Assembly (NCBI GenBank): GCA_022376925.1
Contig: JAIOJX010000027.1
Coordinates: forward strand, 21,779,471-21,843,470
From: Tragulus kanchil
Taxonomy: Eukaryota > Chordata > Mammalia > Artiodactyla > Tragulidae
Direction of reading: 5' to 3'
Length of the DNA: 64,000 nt
In this document: positions 56,701-64,000 of the stretch, piece by piece
Position numbering within the stretch: the first letter of the stretch is position 1
How the letters are laid out: each line of letters begins with the position of its first letter
Program-made: the position numbers and the translations under genes
The notes under the pieces: generated by a model
Database searches by the model: none
What the model saw: only the letters and a program-made list of their open reading frames with translations
Told to the model about the DNA's origin: nothing

Positions 56701-58743
56701 GTTTTTCTATTTTGGAGTACAGCCAATGAACAGTGTTGCATTAGCTTCAGTTGTACCACCATGATTCAGTTAGGTATGTGTAATTCCTTCTATGCATACA
56801 GACTATATATATATATGAACTGTGGACTGTACCCCAGGCTCCTCTGTCCATGGAACTCTTCAGGCAAGAATACTGGAGTGGGGGGCTTCCATGGTGGTCC
56901 AATAGCTAAGAATCTGCCTGTTAAGGCAGGGGACACAGGTTCAAGCCCTGGTCAGGGAAGATCCTATATGTCACAGGGCAACTACTGAGCCTGCGCGCCT
57001 AGAGCCCGTGCTCTGCAACAACAGAAGCCACCGCCACAGGCAGCCCGCACACCACAACAAAGTGCAGTACCCGCGTGCCACAACTAGAGATGGCAACAAA
57101 GACCTAGCGCAGCCAGACATTTAAAAATTTTTTCAAAGAATCCCACGGGAGTGGGATGCCATTTCTTGCTCCAGGGATCTTCCCAACCCAGGGATCGAAC
57201 CTGTGCCTCCAGGGAGAGTCTGTACCATGTGGGCCACCAGGGCAGCCCGAGTTCCATGCAGCACCACAGTAGCTTGAGCCCTTCATCCCACTGTACGGGA
57301 ATTCTGTTCTTGCTCGTTTTACTGTGGAATTCACTTCCTCCATCTTCGTCGTTGTCCTCCTCGCCCTGGAAGCGCCTTTCCTGTCTTTCTTTTCATCCCT
57401 CACGGCCCTCCACAATTTGAAAGCAACCATATTTGCCCAGTGTTTGCAACCCCAGAGGCGTGCACCGGGTGGAGCAGGGAGCTGGGATGAAAAAGGAGAA
57501 CCGAAATTCAAATCTTGACAAGTGACTTCCAAGTTCTAATCTGAACCCACACGCGGAGCGTCAGCTGCAAATGTCCTCGAGGTGGAAAGGTGAACCAGAA
57601 GGGCTGGAGAGGTCAGCCGGTTCCACAGAAAAGGGTGGGAAGAAGCTTCCCTCTCCAGTTTAACTGCACCAGGCTGGGGCACTCGGGCACTTGATCAGAT
57701 TTAAGCAAGAAGATGTAAACAAGCAATGAAACACTCGTAAACCAACTGGGGGAGAAGGCTGCCTGGCCGTGTTTACAGATTTCCAAGGTGTAAATGGGCT
57801 AGTGCCCATGACTGGTTTCTTTTTCCTTTTTTAAAAAATGTTTTTCTATTTTGGAGTACAGCCAATGAACAGTGTTGCATTAGCTTCAGTTGTACCACCA
57901 TGATTCAGTTAGGTATGTGTAATTCCTTCTATGCATACAGACTATATATATATATGAACTGTGGACTGTACCCCAGGCTCCTCTGTCCATGGAACTCTTC
58001 AGGCAAGAATACTGGAGTGGGGGGCTTCCATGGTGGTCCAATAGCTAAGAATCTGCCTGTTAAGGCAGGGGACACAGGTTCAAGCCCTGGTCAGGGAAGA
58101 TCCTATATGTCACAGGGCAACTACTGAGCCTGCGCGCCTAGAGCCCGTGCTCTGCAACAACAGAAGCCACCGCCACAGGCAGCCCGCACACCACAACAAA
58201 GTGCAGTACCCGCGTGCCACAACTAGAGATGGCAACAAAGACCTAGCGCAGCCAGACATTTAAAAAATTTTTTTTTCAAAAAAACCCACTGGAGTGGGAT
58301 GCCATTTCTTGCTCCAGGGATCTTCCCAACCCAGGGATCGAACCTGTGCCTCCAGGGAGAGTCTGTACCATGTGGGCCACCAGGGCAGCCCGAGTTCCAT
58401 GCAGCACCACAGTAGCTTGAGCCCTTCATCCCACTGTGAGTCCCTGAGCGCAGAAGTTGCTCTCAATCGCTGCGTCCAGAACAGTCCTGGCACGCAGATG
58501 GTGCTCAATAAGTGTGCGTAGGATCCGTAAGGAGAATGTTTGAATGTGTAAAAGGAAATACAGAGGGATGAATGGATGCGTCCTTTCTGTTTCTGCGGAC
58601 ACTCTGTCTCTGGCTTGAACCCAGGACGGACCTGCCCACAGTCCTGCCCTCTGCCACTCTCGGGCCCCGAGGCCCCAGCCCCACTCACCTGAGAGGCAGA
58701 CAAGCAGCAGAGCCGGGCGCAGCCACAGGGTCCTGTCTTCCAT
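50549..58743 (-). CDS. CD300E: CD300E (CLM-2) receptor
   Basis: Coding join on the minus strand: 58689-58743, 52916-53263, 52221-52332 (or copy 51130-51241), 50549-50702 (or copy 51643-51793), giving 222 codons with the longer last exon. Residues 1-18 are the signal peptide. Residues 19-134 form an IgV domain with Cys41/Cys109, Cys55/Cys63 and the CD300E-typical stretches YNKYWCRGRYDTTC and SYWCRIQTVW. It is 6 residues longer than the other IgV domains here, as in human CD300E. Residues 135-172 form a stalk with two cysteines. Residues 180-202 form a membrane helix with Lys187. CD300E is a monocyte activating receptor that pairs with DAP12 through this Lys in the known family. Exon 1 lies 5.4 kb upstream across SINE and L1 insertions and is less certain than the rest. 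Stalk and terminal exons are present twice because of the 50.30-52.50 kb duplication. Confidence 0.85.
51130..51241 (-). CDS. CD300E: CD300E, stalk exon (left copy)
   Basis: Same exon, splice sites and coding sequence as 52221-52332, in the left copy of the 50.30-52.50 kb duplication. Probably an assembly duplicate. Confidence 0.6.
51643..51793 (-). CDS. CD300E: CD300E, terminal membrane exon (right copy)
   Basis: Same exon as 50549-50702 but three bases shorter in G/C runs near 51670, so one residue of the tail is lost and the frame is kept. It lies close to the left edge of the second duplicate copy. Homopolymer shrinkage there looks like a sequencing-end error. Confidence 0.6.
52221..52332 (-). 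CDS. CD300E: CD300E, stalk exon (right copy, contiguous with IgV)
   Basis: 112 bases between a TTTATCCCCAG acceptor and a CCCAGG|GTGAGG donor, phase 1 in and phase 2 out. It encodes a Thr/Pro/Ala-rich stalk with cysteines at residues 145 and 170 of the model, which could allow disulfide dimers. Confidence 0.75.
52540..52735 (-). mobile_element. Bov-tA SINE between the CD300E stalk and IgV exons
   Basis: cggtcgtgtccgactcttcg to gctgagccaccggggaagcc. It lies in intron 2, 180 bases left of the IgV donor. Confidence 0.85.
52916..53263 (-). CDS. CD300E: CD300E, IgV exon
   Basis: 348 bases between a TTTTCCAG acceptor and a CCCCAG|GTAAGA donor, phase 1 at both ends. Motifs: [52 protein letters not shown]. 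The frame is open and all family cysteines are kept. Confidence 0.9.
53605..54065 (-). mobile_element. L1 3' end, reverse orientation, in intron 1 of CD300E
   Basis: A poly-T run at about 53606-53623 is followed by tattggggtatagccaatga, agtgaagggattcaactcta and ctgacttgacttcactcagc. A C13 run lies near 53858. Confidence 0.75.
54205..55115. mobile_element. Two SINEs in intron 1 of CD300E
   Basis: 54205-54345 is a degraded plus-strand CHR-type SINE. 54868-55115 is a minus-strand CHR-type SINE ending ggaccaccagggaagccc. The sequence between is unassigned. Confidence 0.75.
55425..56085 (+). mobile_element. L1 3' sequence in intron 1 of CD300E
   Basis: gacccagccatcccactccc, ccatttacaacagccaagac, aatggcatttgcagcaacac, gaatcaactacaccaataca and an A/T tail, in the order of L1 ORF2 end and 3' UTR. 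Confidence 0.8.
56160..58437. repeat. Direct duplication 15, unit about 1.14 kb, in intron 1 of CD300E
   Basis: About 56160-57294 recurs at about 57299-58437, offset 1139. It contains a reverse L1 3' fragment and two SINE pieces; it ends about 250 bases left of the CD300E exon 1. Confidence 0.92.
56680..57250. mobile_element. L1 3' piece and two SINE pieces
   Basis: 56680-56800 is L1 3' sequence in reverse. 56820-56882 is a Bov-tA fragment. It is broken by a plus-strand CHR-type SINE at 56885-57125 and resumes at 57135-57250 in minus orientation. Duplicated at about 57820-58395. Confidence 0.7.
58689..58743 (-). CDS. CD300E: CD300E, probable exon 1 (signal peptide)
   Basis: ATG at 58741-58743 followed by MEDRTLWLRPALLLVCLS and a CTCAG|GTGAGT donor; 55 bases, phase 1. 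It resembles the CD300C-like exon 1 (DRTLWL core). It is the only signal-peptide exon seen upstream of the CD300E IgV exon, so it is assigned by position and phase. Confidence 0.65.
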
Positions 58744-59104
58744 GCAGGTGGCCCCAGAAAATCCAGGCTGCAGCTGGCATCTAGGTGCGGACAAGAGGGC
58801 CTGGGCCATCTGTCTTTCACTTGGTCAACACTTCTTTGCGCTTCTTGCTCATCAACTTCCTTTTTAGTTTCTTAGCAACTTCCTAATTTGAAGCCTTCCT
58901 TAGAAAAAGGGGAAGGGTGGCAAGAGACACTTCAGAGACAAAACTAATCAATGAGAGAAATCTACCCATTGTTTGTGACAATATGAGGTTTGCGTCACAC
59001 CTTCCCCGTTCATGAAGTCAATCCCAAAATACAAAACAGCAGAGAAGACACTGTTTCTTGCCTCTCTCCTCCTTCCTCTCTGGCTGCCTACTTTGGTTGC
59101 TGTT
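58744..59104. other. 5' flank of CD300E exon 1, nothing further identified
   Basis: No TATA box or repeat is recognised. A purine-rich run (gaaaaaggggaaggg) lies near 58904. Confidence 0.4.
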
Positions 59105-60262
59105 ATTGTTTTGTTTGGGGCCACACCACACCGCACGTGGGATCTTAATTCTCTCCCTGCTGTGGGCACGCTGAGTCTTAGCGCCTAACGGTCAGGGCAG
59201 TCCCTCTGCCTGGTCACGTCTTCAGCACCACAGCAGCTGGAGGGAGGCTTCGGTTCTCATGGAGTTTGATCCACCAAGAGGATCAAATGTTTCTCCAGTC
59301 TCCTCGGTCCTGCCCTTCTGTAGTTTTCTCATGCTGTCTTTCTTCCCCCAGTGTGATCCTGGATGTTGTTTGTAAAGGAAATTCAAGGAAGCAAAATCAA
59401 GTGCTAACAGTGTAGAATAGATATAAAATATGACTAACGGGTCCTACTTCATTAAAAATCCAATAAGAAAATTCATGCAGTGTGGTCGATGAGTCAATCC
59501 ACAGACTTCCTCCTAGACCCAAATAGGAATTCTGGATAAAAGGCAACCCCGAAAATGACAATACACATCCGAAACCGAGAGCATGCAAAGAAGCTGCGCA
59601 AGTGCCGGAAACATAAAGAGAACTGAAAACCAAGACCGAGAGTGAGACCCGATACCAGCCAGCTAAGGGGAACTATTCAAAACGGATCGTTCAGGGGGAG
59701 AGAGGGTGGCATTGAAACTGCCCCTCAGGGCCCTTCCCTGGTGGTCCCGTGGCTGACCACATTCCCAATGCAGGAGGCCCGGGTTCAAGCCCCAGTCAGG
59801 GAACTAGGTCCCATATGCCACAATTAAAGATCCCACATGCCTCAACTAAGATCCACACAGCCCAATAAAGAAACAGCCACTTGGAGCCAGGAGCTGATGT
59901 CTCGGGTCTATCTTAGGAAGGAGCTGGAGCTCCCTGACAAAAACTGGGGTCCATGACGAGTCCCCACAGCCGCGGGGTGCAAGAAAGCCTTGTGGATGGG
60001 CTGAGGAGATCAGGACACCATTTTGACTCCCTGCAGCCGCATTGTTTTAGAGAGTCTCCCCTAGGAACAAGCACCTAAGTTGCACCACATAGAAATGTGA
60101 ACTCCACAGTCAGTTTCTCATGACATGACAAATAAAGAAATATGTATAGAGGAATTCCCTGGCAGTGCAGTGGACTCCACAGTTTCACTGCTGAGGGCCC
60201 AGGTTCAATTCCCAGTCAGGAAGTTAAAATCCCACAAGGCAGTGTGGCCAAAAAAAAAAAAA
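59105..60262. mobile_element. Three SINEs with unassigned DNA between
   Basis: 59105-59215 minus; 59725-59885 plus; 60148-60262 plus, ending in an A13 tail. Bases 59216-59724 and 59886-60147 show no gene. Confidence 0.7.
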
Positions 60263-60733
60263 AGACAAAGAAACAAATGTTAAAAACACCCTGACAACTG
60301 TTGAGTCTCGTCCGGCTAGAAGAGAGGAACACAAACCCGCTACCTCTGGCCCTCACCTCGTTATGGCACAGCCCACGAGCTGAGGCCAGTCGGACACTTA
60401 CAAATAGTTGGGGCAGGGAGAACCAAAAGAAAAAGTACTTCCTGACACATGAAAAGTTCGTGGAAGTAACATTTCGGCCACATTGTGTGGGAACACAGCT
60501 CTCCTTGTTCATTTACCTGTTATCCATGCGGCTTTCCTGCCCCAAGAGTGAGCTAGGTCATCACAACGGAGACCGTAGGTCCACAGAGACTAAAATGTGT
60601 ATGCCTGGTCCCGACCCAAGGAGCCTGCTATCCTCTGGTCTTGAGGATGGACCTCCTTCCCATGTGCGCCCAGCAATCATTCTCACCCGTCACTATTACA
60701 GAGCAAAACCCTGAAAGTAGAACACTGCTGGGG

Positions 60734-60838
60734 ACTGTCATTGTGCAGGTGATAGGAGATCAGTCATCATGCGGGTGATAGGAGCTTAGTCATCATGCAG
60801 GTGATGGGAGCTTAGTCATAGCATGGGTGATAGGAGCT
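60734..60838 (+). repeat. Minisatellite, about four units of 25-27 bases
   Basis: The unit resembles atcatgcaggtgataggagc plus ttagtc, with small changes in each copy (gataggag, gatgggag; gcagg, gcggg, atggg). Bases 60263-60733 and 60839-61150 are unassigned. Confidence 0.85.
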
Positions 60839-61154
60839 TCTTTAGGTGACGCGATGGCTGTCCAGGGTCCAAATAACCAAGACGTGATCACAGAGGCCAG
60901 AGAAAGGGTTCCTGCCAAGTCCAGCCCAGCTCAGCTCAGTTAGAGACCCAGATGCTTCTGCCTGGCCCCCCATCAGCTTCCTCTGATGGCCCAAGAAGTT
61001 AGCACTCGCTTCTGGGTTCCATTCACTTGGTACAGCCCCACGTGGCTCCCGAGGGAGCAGGTGATTTCCATCTAAGGATGTCCCCGGCCGCTAAGCGCCT
61101 CTCGTCCCACCTGGGGTTCCACCTAGTGTCTCCAGCCCCTTAAGCCAGGGCCCT

Positions 61155-62350
61155 GCTGTGACCTTGGGACTCTCTGTGACCCTACAGGCAGTCACCTGCC
61201 AGGCTCCTCTGTCCATGGGATTCTCCAGGCAAGAAGACTGGAGTGGGTCACCATGCCCTCCTCCAGGGGATCTTCCCAACCTAGGAATTGAACCCATATC
61301 GCTTATGTTTCCTGCATTGGCAGGCAGGTCCTTTATCACAAGTGCCAGCAGCATAACACAATAATAATAAATAATAATAATAAACGGTAATCTGGGTAAT
61401 AAGAAGAAGAAACGGTAATGTGGTCCAACACAGGCACCCTCTAACAAGACCCATGCCTGCTGACGACTGTTTCCATCCAGCAGCACTCAGGCTGGGTACT
61501 TGGGCTCCGGAACTGATCATACCACCCAGGCATCCTGGATTCAGTTGGAGCCGCCCCTGCGGAGAGGAATGCCTGCGTTCTCCCACTTCGGCCTTCAGGC
61601 AAGTCTCATCGCCGGGGCTTTCATTCAGGATCACATCCATTGTGTGTTCTACTGCCTTTTCTTTCTTTCTTTCCTTTTATTTTTTTAAGGAAGAAATTGA
61701 AAAGAAAACCAGTAAGTGTTTAGCAGACAAACACTTGAGAAAACAGTCGTGGGACCCTCTCCTTCTGTGCTCACAGCCTGGAGACGCCAGCAGCACTGCG
61801 GCCACAGAGAGAGAATCAGCGGGCCCCCGGCCTCGAGTGCTGATGGGAGGGTCTCCTCGGAGCATCAGCAGAGAGCCCTGGACGCAAGGGTTCGTCACAG
61901 CTTTATTTATAATCGCCAGAACCTGAGGCAGCCAAAATATCCTTCCTGGGTGAACGGCCAAACAGTCTGTGCAGCATCCCACAAAGGAAGGCTGTCAGTG
62001 CTGAAAAGACAGGAGCTGGGATGCCCTGGTGGTCCAGTGGTTAAGACCCTGAGCTCCCAGTGCTGGGGCCCAGGTCTGACGCTTGAACAGGAACTAGACC
62101 ACCTCTGCCCCAACTATAAGTCCCTGCATGCTGCAACGAAAACCTGGCACAGCCCAACAAAGACAGAAATATATAAAAAAAGAAAGGAGACGCAGGGGAA
62201 GTAGATGAATCGAGAGAGGAGCAGTGAAACGTATACACGGCCACATGTAAAACAGAGAGCCGTGGGAATTTGCTGTGGGACTCACGAACTCAAACCCAGG
62301 GCTCTGTGACAACCTAGAGGGGTGGGATGGGGCAGGAAGGCACTTCAAGA
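61155..62350. mobile_element. Bov-tA SINE and an L1 fragment with nested SINE
   Basis: 61155-61350 is a minus-strand Bov-tA SINE followed by an AATAAT-rich stretch. 61885-62350 is L1 3' sequence (cacagctttatttataatcg) split by a plus-strand CHR-type SINE at 62015-62180. Bases 61420-61880 are unassigned. Confidence 0.7.
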
Positions 62351-62829
62351 GGGAGGGGACCTGCGTGCGCCGACCGCTGGTCCAGGCTGGTGAGTGCCAG
62401 GAACCACCACAGCCAGACAATCGCCCTCCAGTCACAAATATTTTAAAAAAGAAAAATTACAGGTCGCTATCACACCTAAGGCAAAACCACAAATGAAATA
62501 AAAAATTCAGTGAAACACTCAAAAAAGAAAAGGAATGAGCTAAAGCCTCACAGTGGCAACACACATCCCTCCTCTTTACCCCTGTTCTGAGAACTAAGTC
62601 AACACCCATGCACAAACAAAGGTGCCTCCGTGGGAGCTATGGAATCCAGCACCTTCCACCAAGGAACCTGAGCACTGGGTAGCAGGCAGACCCGTCTTGG
62701 GAGGGCTGCGGAAGCAGCAGGAGCCAAGGGGCTGGTCCCAGCCCTCCTCAGCCACAGCTGGGAAACCTGCGGAATGCGGAGGTGGGCAGAGACCCACGAC
62801 CGAGAGAGTTTCTGTGGAAGTCCCACGCG

Positions 62830-63035
62830 TGGGCTTGCCCGATGGCTCAGACGGTGAAGAATCCAGCTACAATGCAGGAGACCTAGGTGACTCTGGTTCA
62901 GTCTCTAGGCCGAGAAGATCCCCTGGAGGAAGAAAAGGCCACCCGCTACAATATTCTTGCCTGGAGAATCCCATGGACAGAGGAGTCCGGCGGGCTGCCG
63001 TTAACAGGGCCCCCCAGAGGCGGACGCACTGAAGG
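62830..63035 (+). mobile_element. Bov-tA SINE
   Basis: gggcttgcccgatggctcag head, ttcttgcctggagaatccca, gaggagtccggcgggctgcc. The flanks 62360-62829 and 63036-63527 hold no recognisable gene. Confidence 0.85.
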
Positions 63036-63527
63036 GACAGTCGGCCCTGACGAGGCTGGAGGAGCCTGTTTCTCTCCTGCAGCACCCAAAGGCCTGAGGC
63101 GAGACCGCCGGGATGCAGGGGAGAGAGGAGCTGAGAAGCGGTACATCAGAATGTCAGAGGGACCTAAGGGAGCTGGGCCCTGACTGGTTTGGGGTTCAGG
63201 AGCACAGCGGGAAGCCTACTCAACAGTCACTGGGAAAATCTCAGCCAAGGATCTATCGCCCCACTGGGCCCGCAGGTACACCCGGCTCACTGAGCCTTAA
63301 ACCCACCCCTCCTCCACTGTGTCGGCGCCTCTGTGTGGGCAGGATTCCGTGGACCGGGAGGGAAACAGGCTCAGGAAACAGGCTAGGTTCTGCGGGGAAC
63401 GAAAAGCCGACAAGCTCGAGTTGCGGCGCCACCTGCTGGAAAGCAAGTTTTCCAACAGTCAGGCTGCAGAGTCGTTGGTCTAGTTGAAAGGTCTAGAGAA
63501 AACTCCCAAGCTTAAGAACTCTGCCGC

Positions 63528-63810
63528 AAAGGACTTCTCCGGTGGTCCAGTAATTTAAACTCTGCCCTCCAACGCAGGGGACCTGGGTTCGATCCCTGGT
63601 CCAGGTAGATCCCACAGGCCAGGGGGCAACTAAGCCAGTGTGCCACAACTGCTGAGTGCCCAAGCCCACAACTCATGCTCCCCAACAAGAGAAGCCCGCA
63701 CACCCCAGCTAGAGAGGAGCCCCCACTTGCCACAACTAGAGAAAAGAGTATGCAGCCACGGAGACCCAACACAGCCAAAAATAAAGAAATAAATTTAAAA
63801 AAAAAGCCGA
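63528..63810 (+). mobile_element. CHR-type SINE
   Basis: ggacttctccggtggtccag head, ttcgatccctggtccaggta, tail acacagccaaaaataaagaa followed by an A-run. The last 190 bases of the window are unassigned. Confidence 0.85.
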
Positions 63811-64000
63811 GTGGGTGGAGGCAAGGGTAAAAGATGTGAGATCATGATGAGGCAGTCGTGGTGTTCCGGGCATGAGGCAACAGTAGCCTGGACCAGGCAG
63901 GGGCCACGGAAGGGACGAGGAGTCGCTGGACCCCAGACACACCCGCGTGCCTGCCTGTAAGTTCCCAGAGCACCACCTTCATCTACGGCCATTGTAACTG

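Noticed and set aside
398..58437. Direct repeats as a CRISPR-like or satellite array
   Set aside because: Each repeat is about 1.1 kb, occurs only twice, and contains different sequence from the others; there are no short regularly spaced units.
4464..63810. tRNA genes at the many tRNA-like SINE heads
   Set aside because: The heads are degenerate tRNA-Glu-derived SINE promoters followed by SINE bodies and A-rich tails; none folds as an intact tRNA gene by eye.
1..64000. A previously undescribed molecular system
   Set aside because: Everything coding that I can support belongs to the known CD300 receptor family, and the rest is retroposons and simple repeats. The unusual regular duplications are better explained by assembly.

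Overview
The window is vertebrate nuclear DNA from a ruminant, most likely a bovid. Dozens of tRNA-Glu-derived SINEs of the Bov-tA/Bov-A2 and CHR types are present (recognisable heads such as ggcttccctggtggtccag and tails such as gtgggaggcccacacagg), together with ruminant-type L1 3' ends and an MLT1 LTR. There are no operons, ribosome binding sites, CRISPR arrays or other prokaryotic features. Nearly all long open frames are chance frames in GC-rich introns or SINEs.

The real genes are a cluster of CD300 (CMRF35-like molecule) immune receptors, all on the minus strand. Left to right they are: exon 1 of a CD300LB-type gene (7.4/8.6 kb; the rest lies beyond the left edge); a CD300C-like gene (14.3-17.65 kb); a second CD300C-like gene (20.87-25.62 kb); a CD300LD-type gene (32.6-42.4 kb); and CD300E (50.5-58.7 kb). 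This order and orientation (LB, C, LD, E) match the human 17q25 cluster as I know it, with CD300C doubled. Each complete gene has a signal-peptide exon, an IgV exon, a short Thr/Pro-rich stalk exon (not found in the first CD300C-like gene) and a terminal transmembrane exon. I placed the splice sites by eye from GT/AG signals and phase. The phases close exactly, giving 174, 216, 199 and 222 codons. All four transmembrane segments carry a lysine and no long cytoplasmic tail with tyrosine motifs is present, so these look like activating receptors that pair with an ITAM adaptor.

The most striking structural signal is 15 head-to-tail direct duplications, each about 1.03-1.20 kb, spread over the whole window (junctions near 1.5, 7.5, 10.1, 12.55, 15.4, 19.7, 23.45, 30.2, 35.6, 37.97, 40.0, 45.4, 47.5, 51.4 and 57.3 kb). 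In most pairs the copies are nearly identical in the middle and differ at the end of copy 1 and the start of copy 2. That is what unmerged overlapping contig ends would look like, so I read most of these as assembly artefacts. They give false second copies of CD300 exons: the CD300LB exon 1, the terminal exon of the first CD300C-like gene, the CD300LD stalk and IgV exons, and the CD300E stalk and terminal exons. The true locus is probably about 16-17 kb shorter.

The remaining sequence is intronic or intergenic and holds SINEs, L1 fragments, microsatellites, a minisatellite at 60.7 kb and a possible LTR near 28.3 kb. I found no undescribed molecular system. The biologically most interesting points are the first CD300C-like gene, whose usual splice donor is lost and whose shifted donor restores frame directly to the membrane exon, and a one-base difference among the three CD300LD IgV copies that decides whether that gene is intact.
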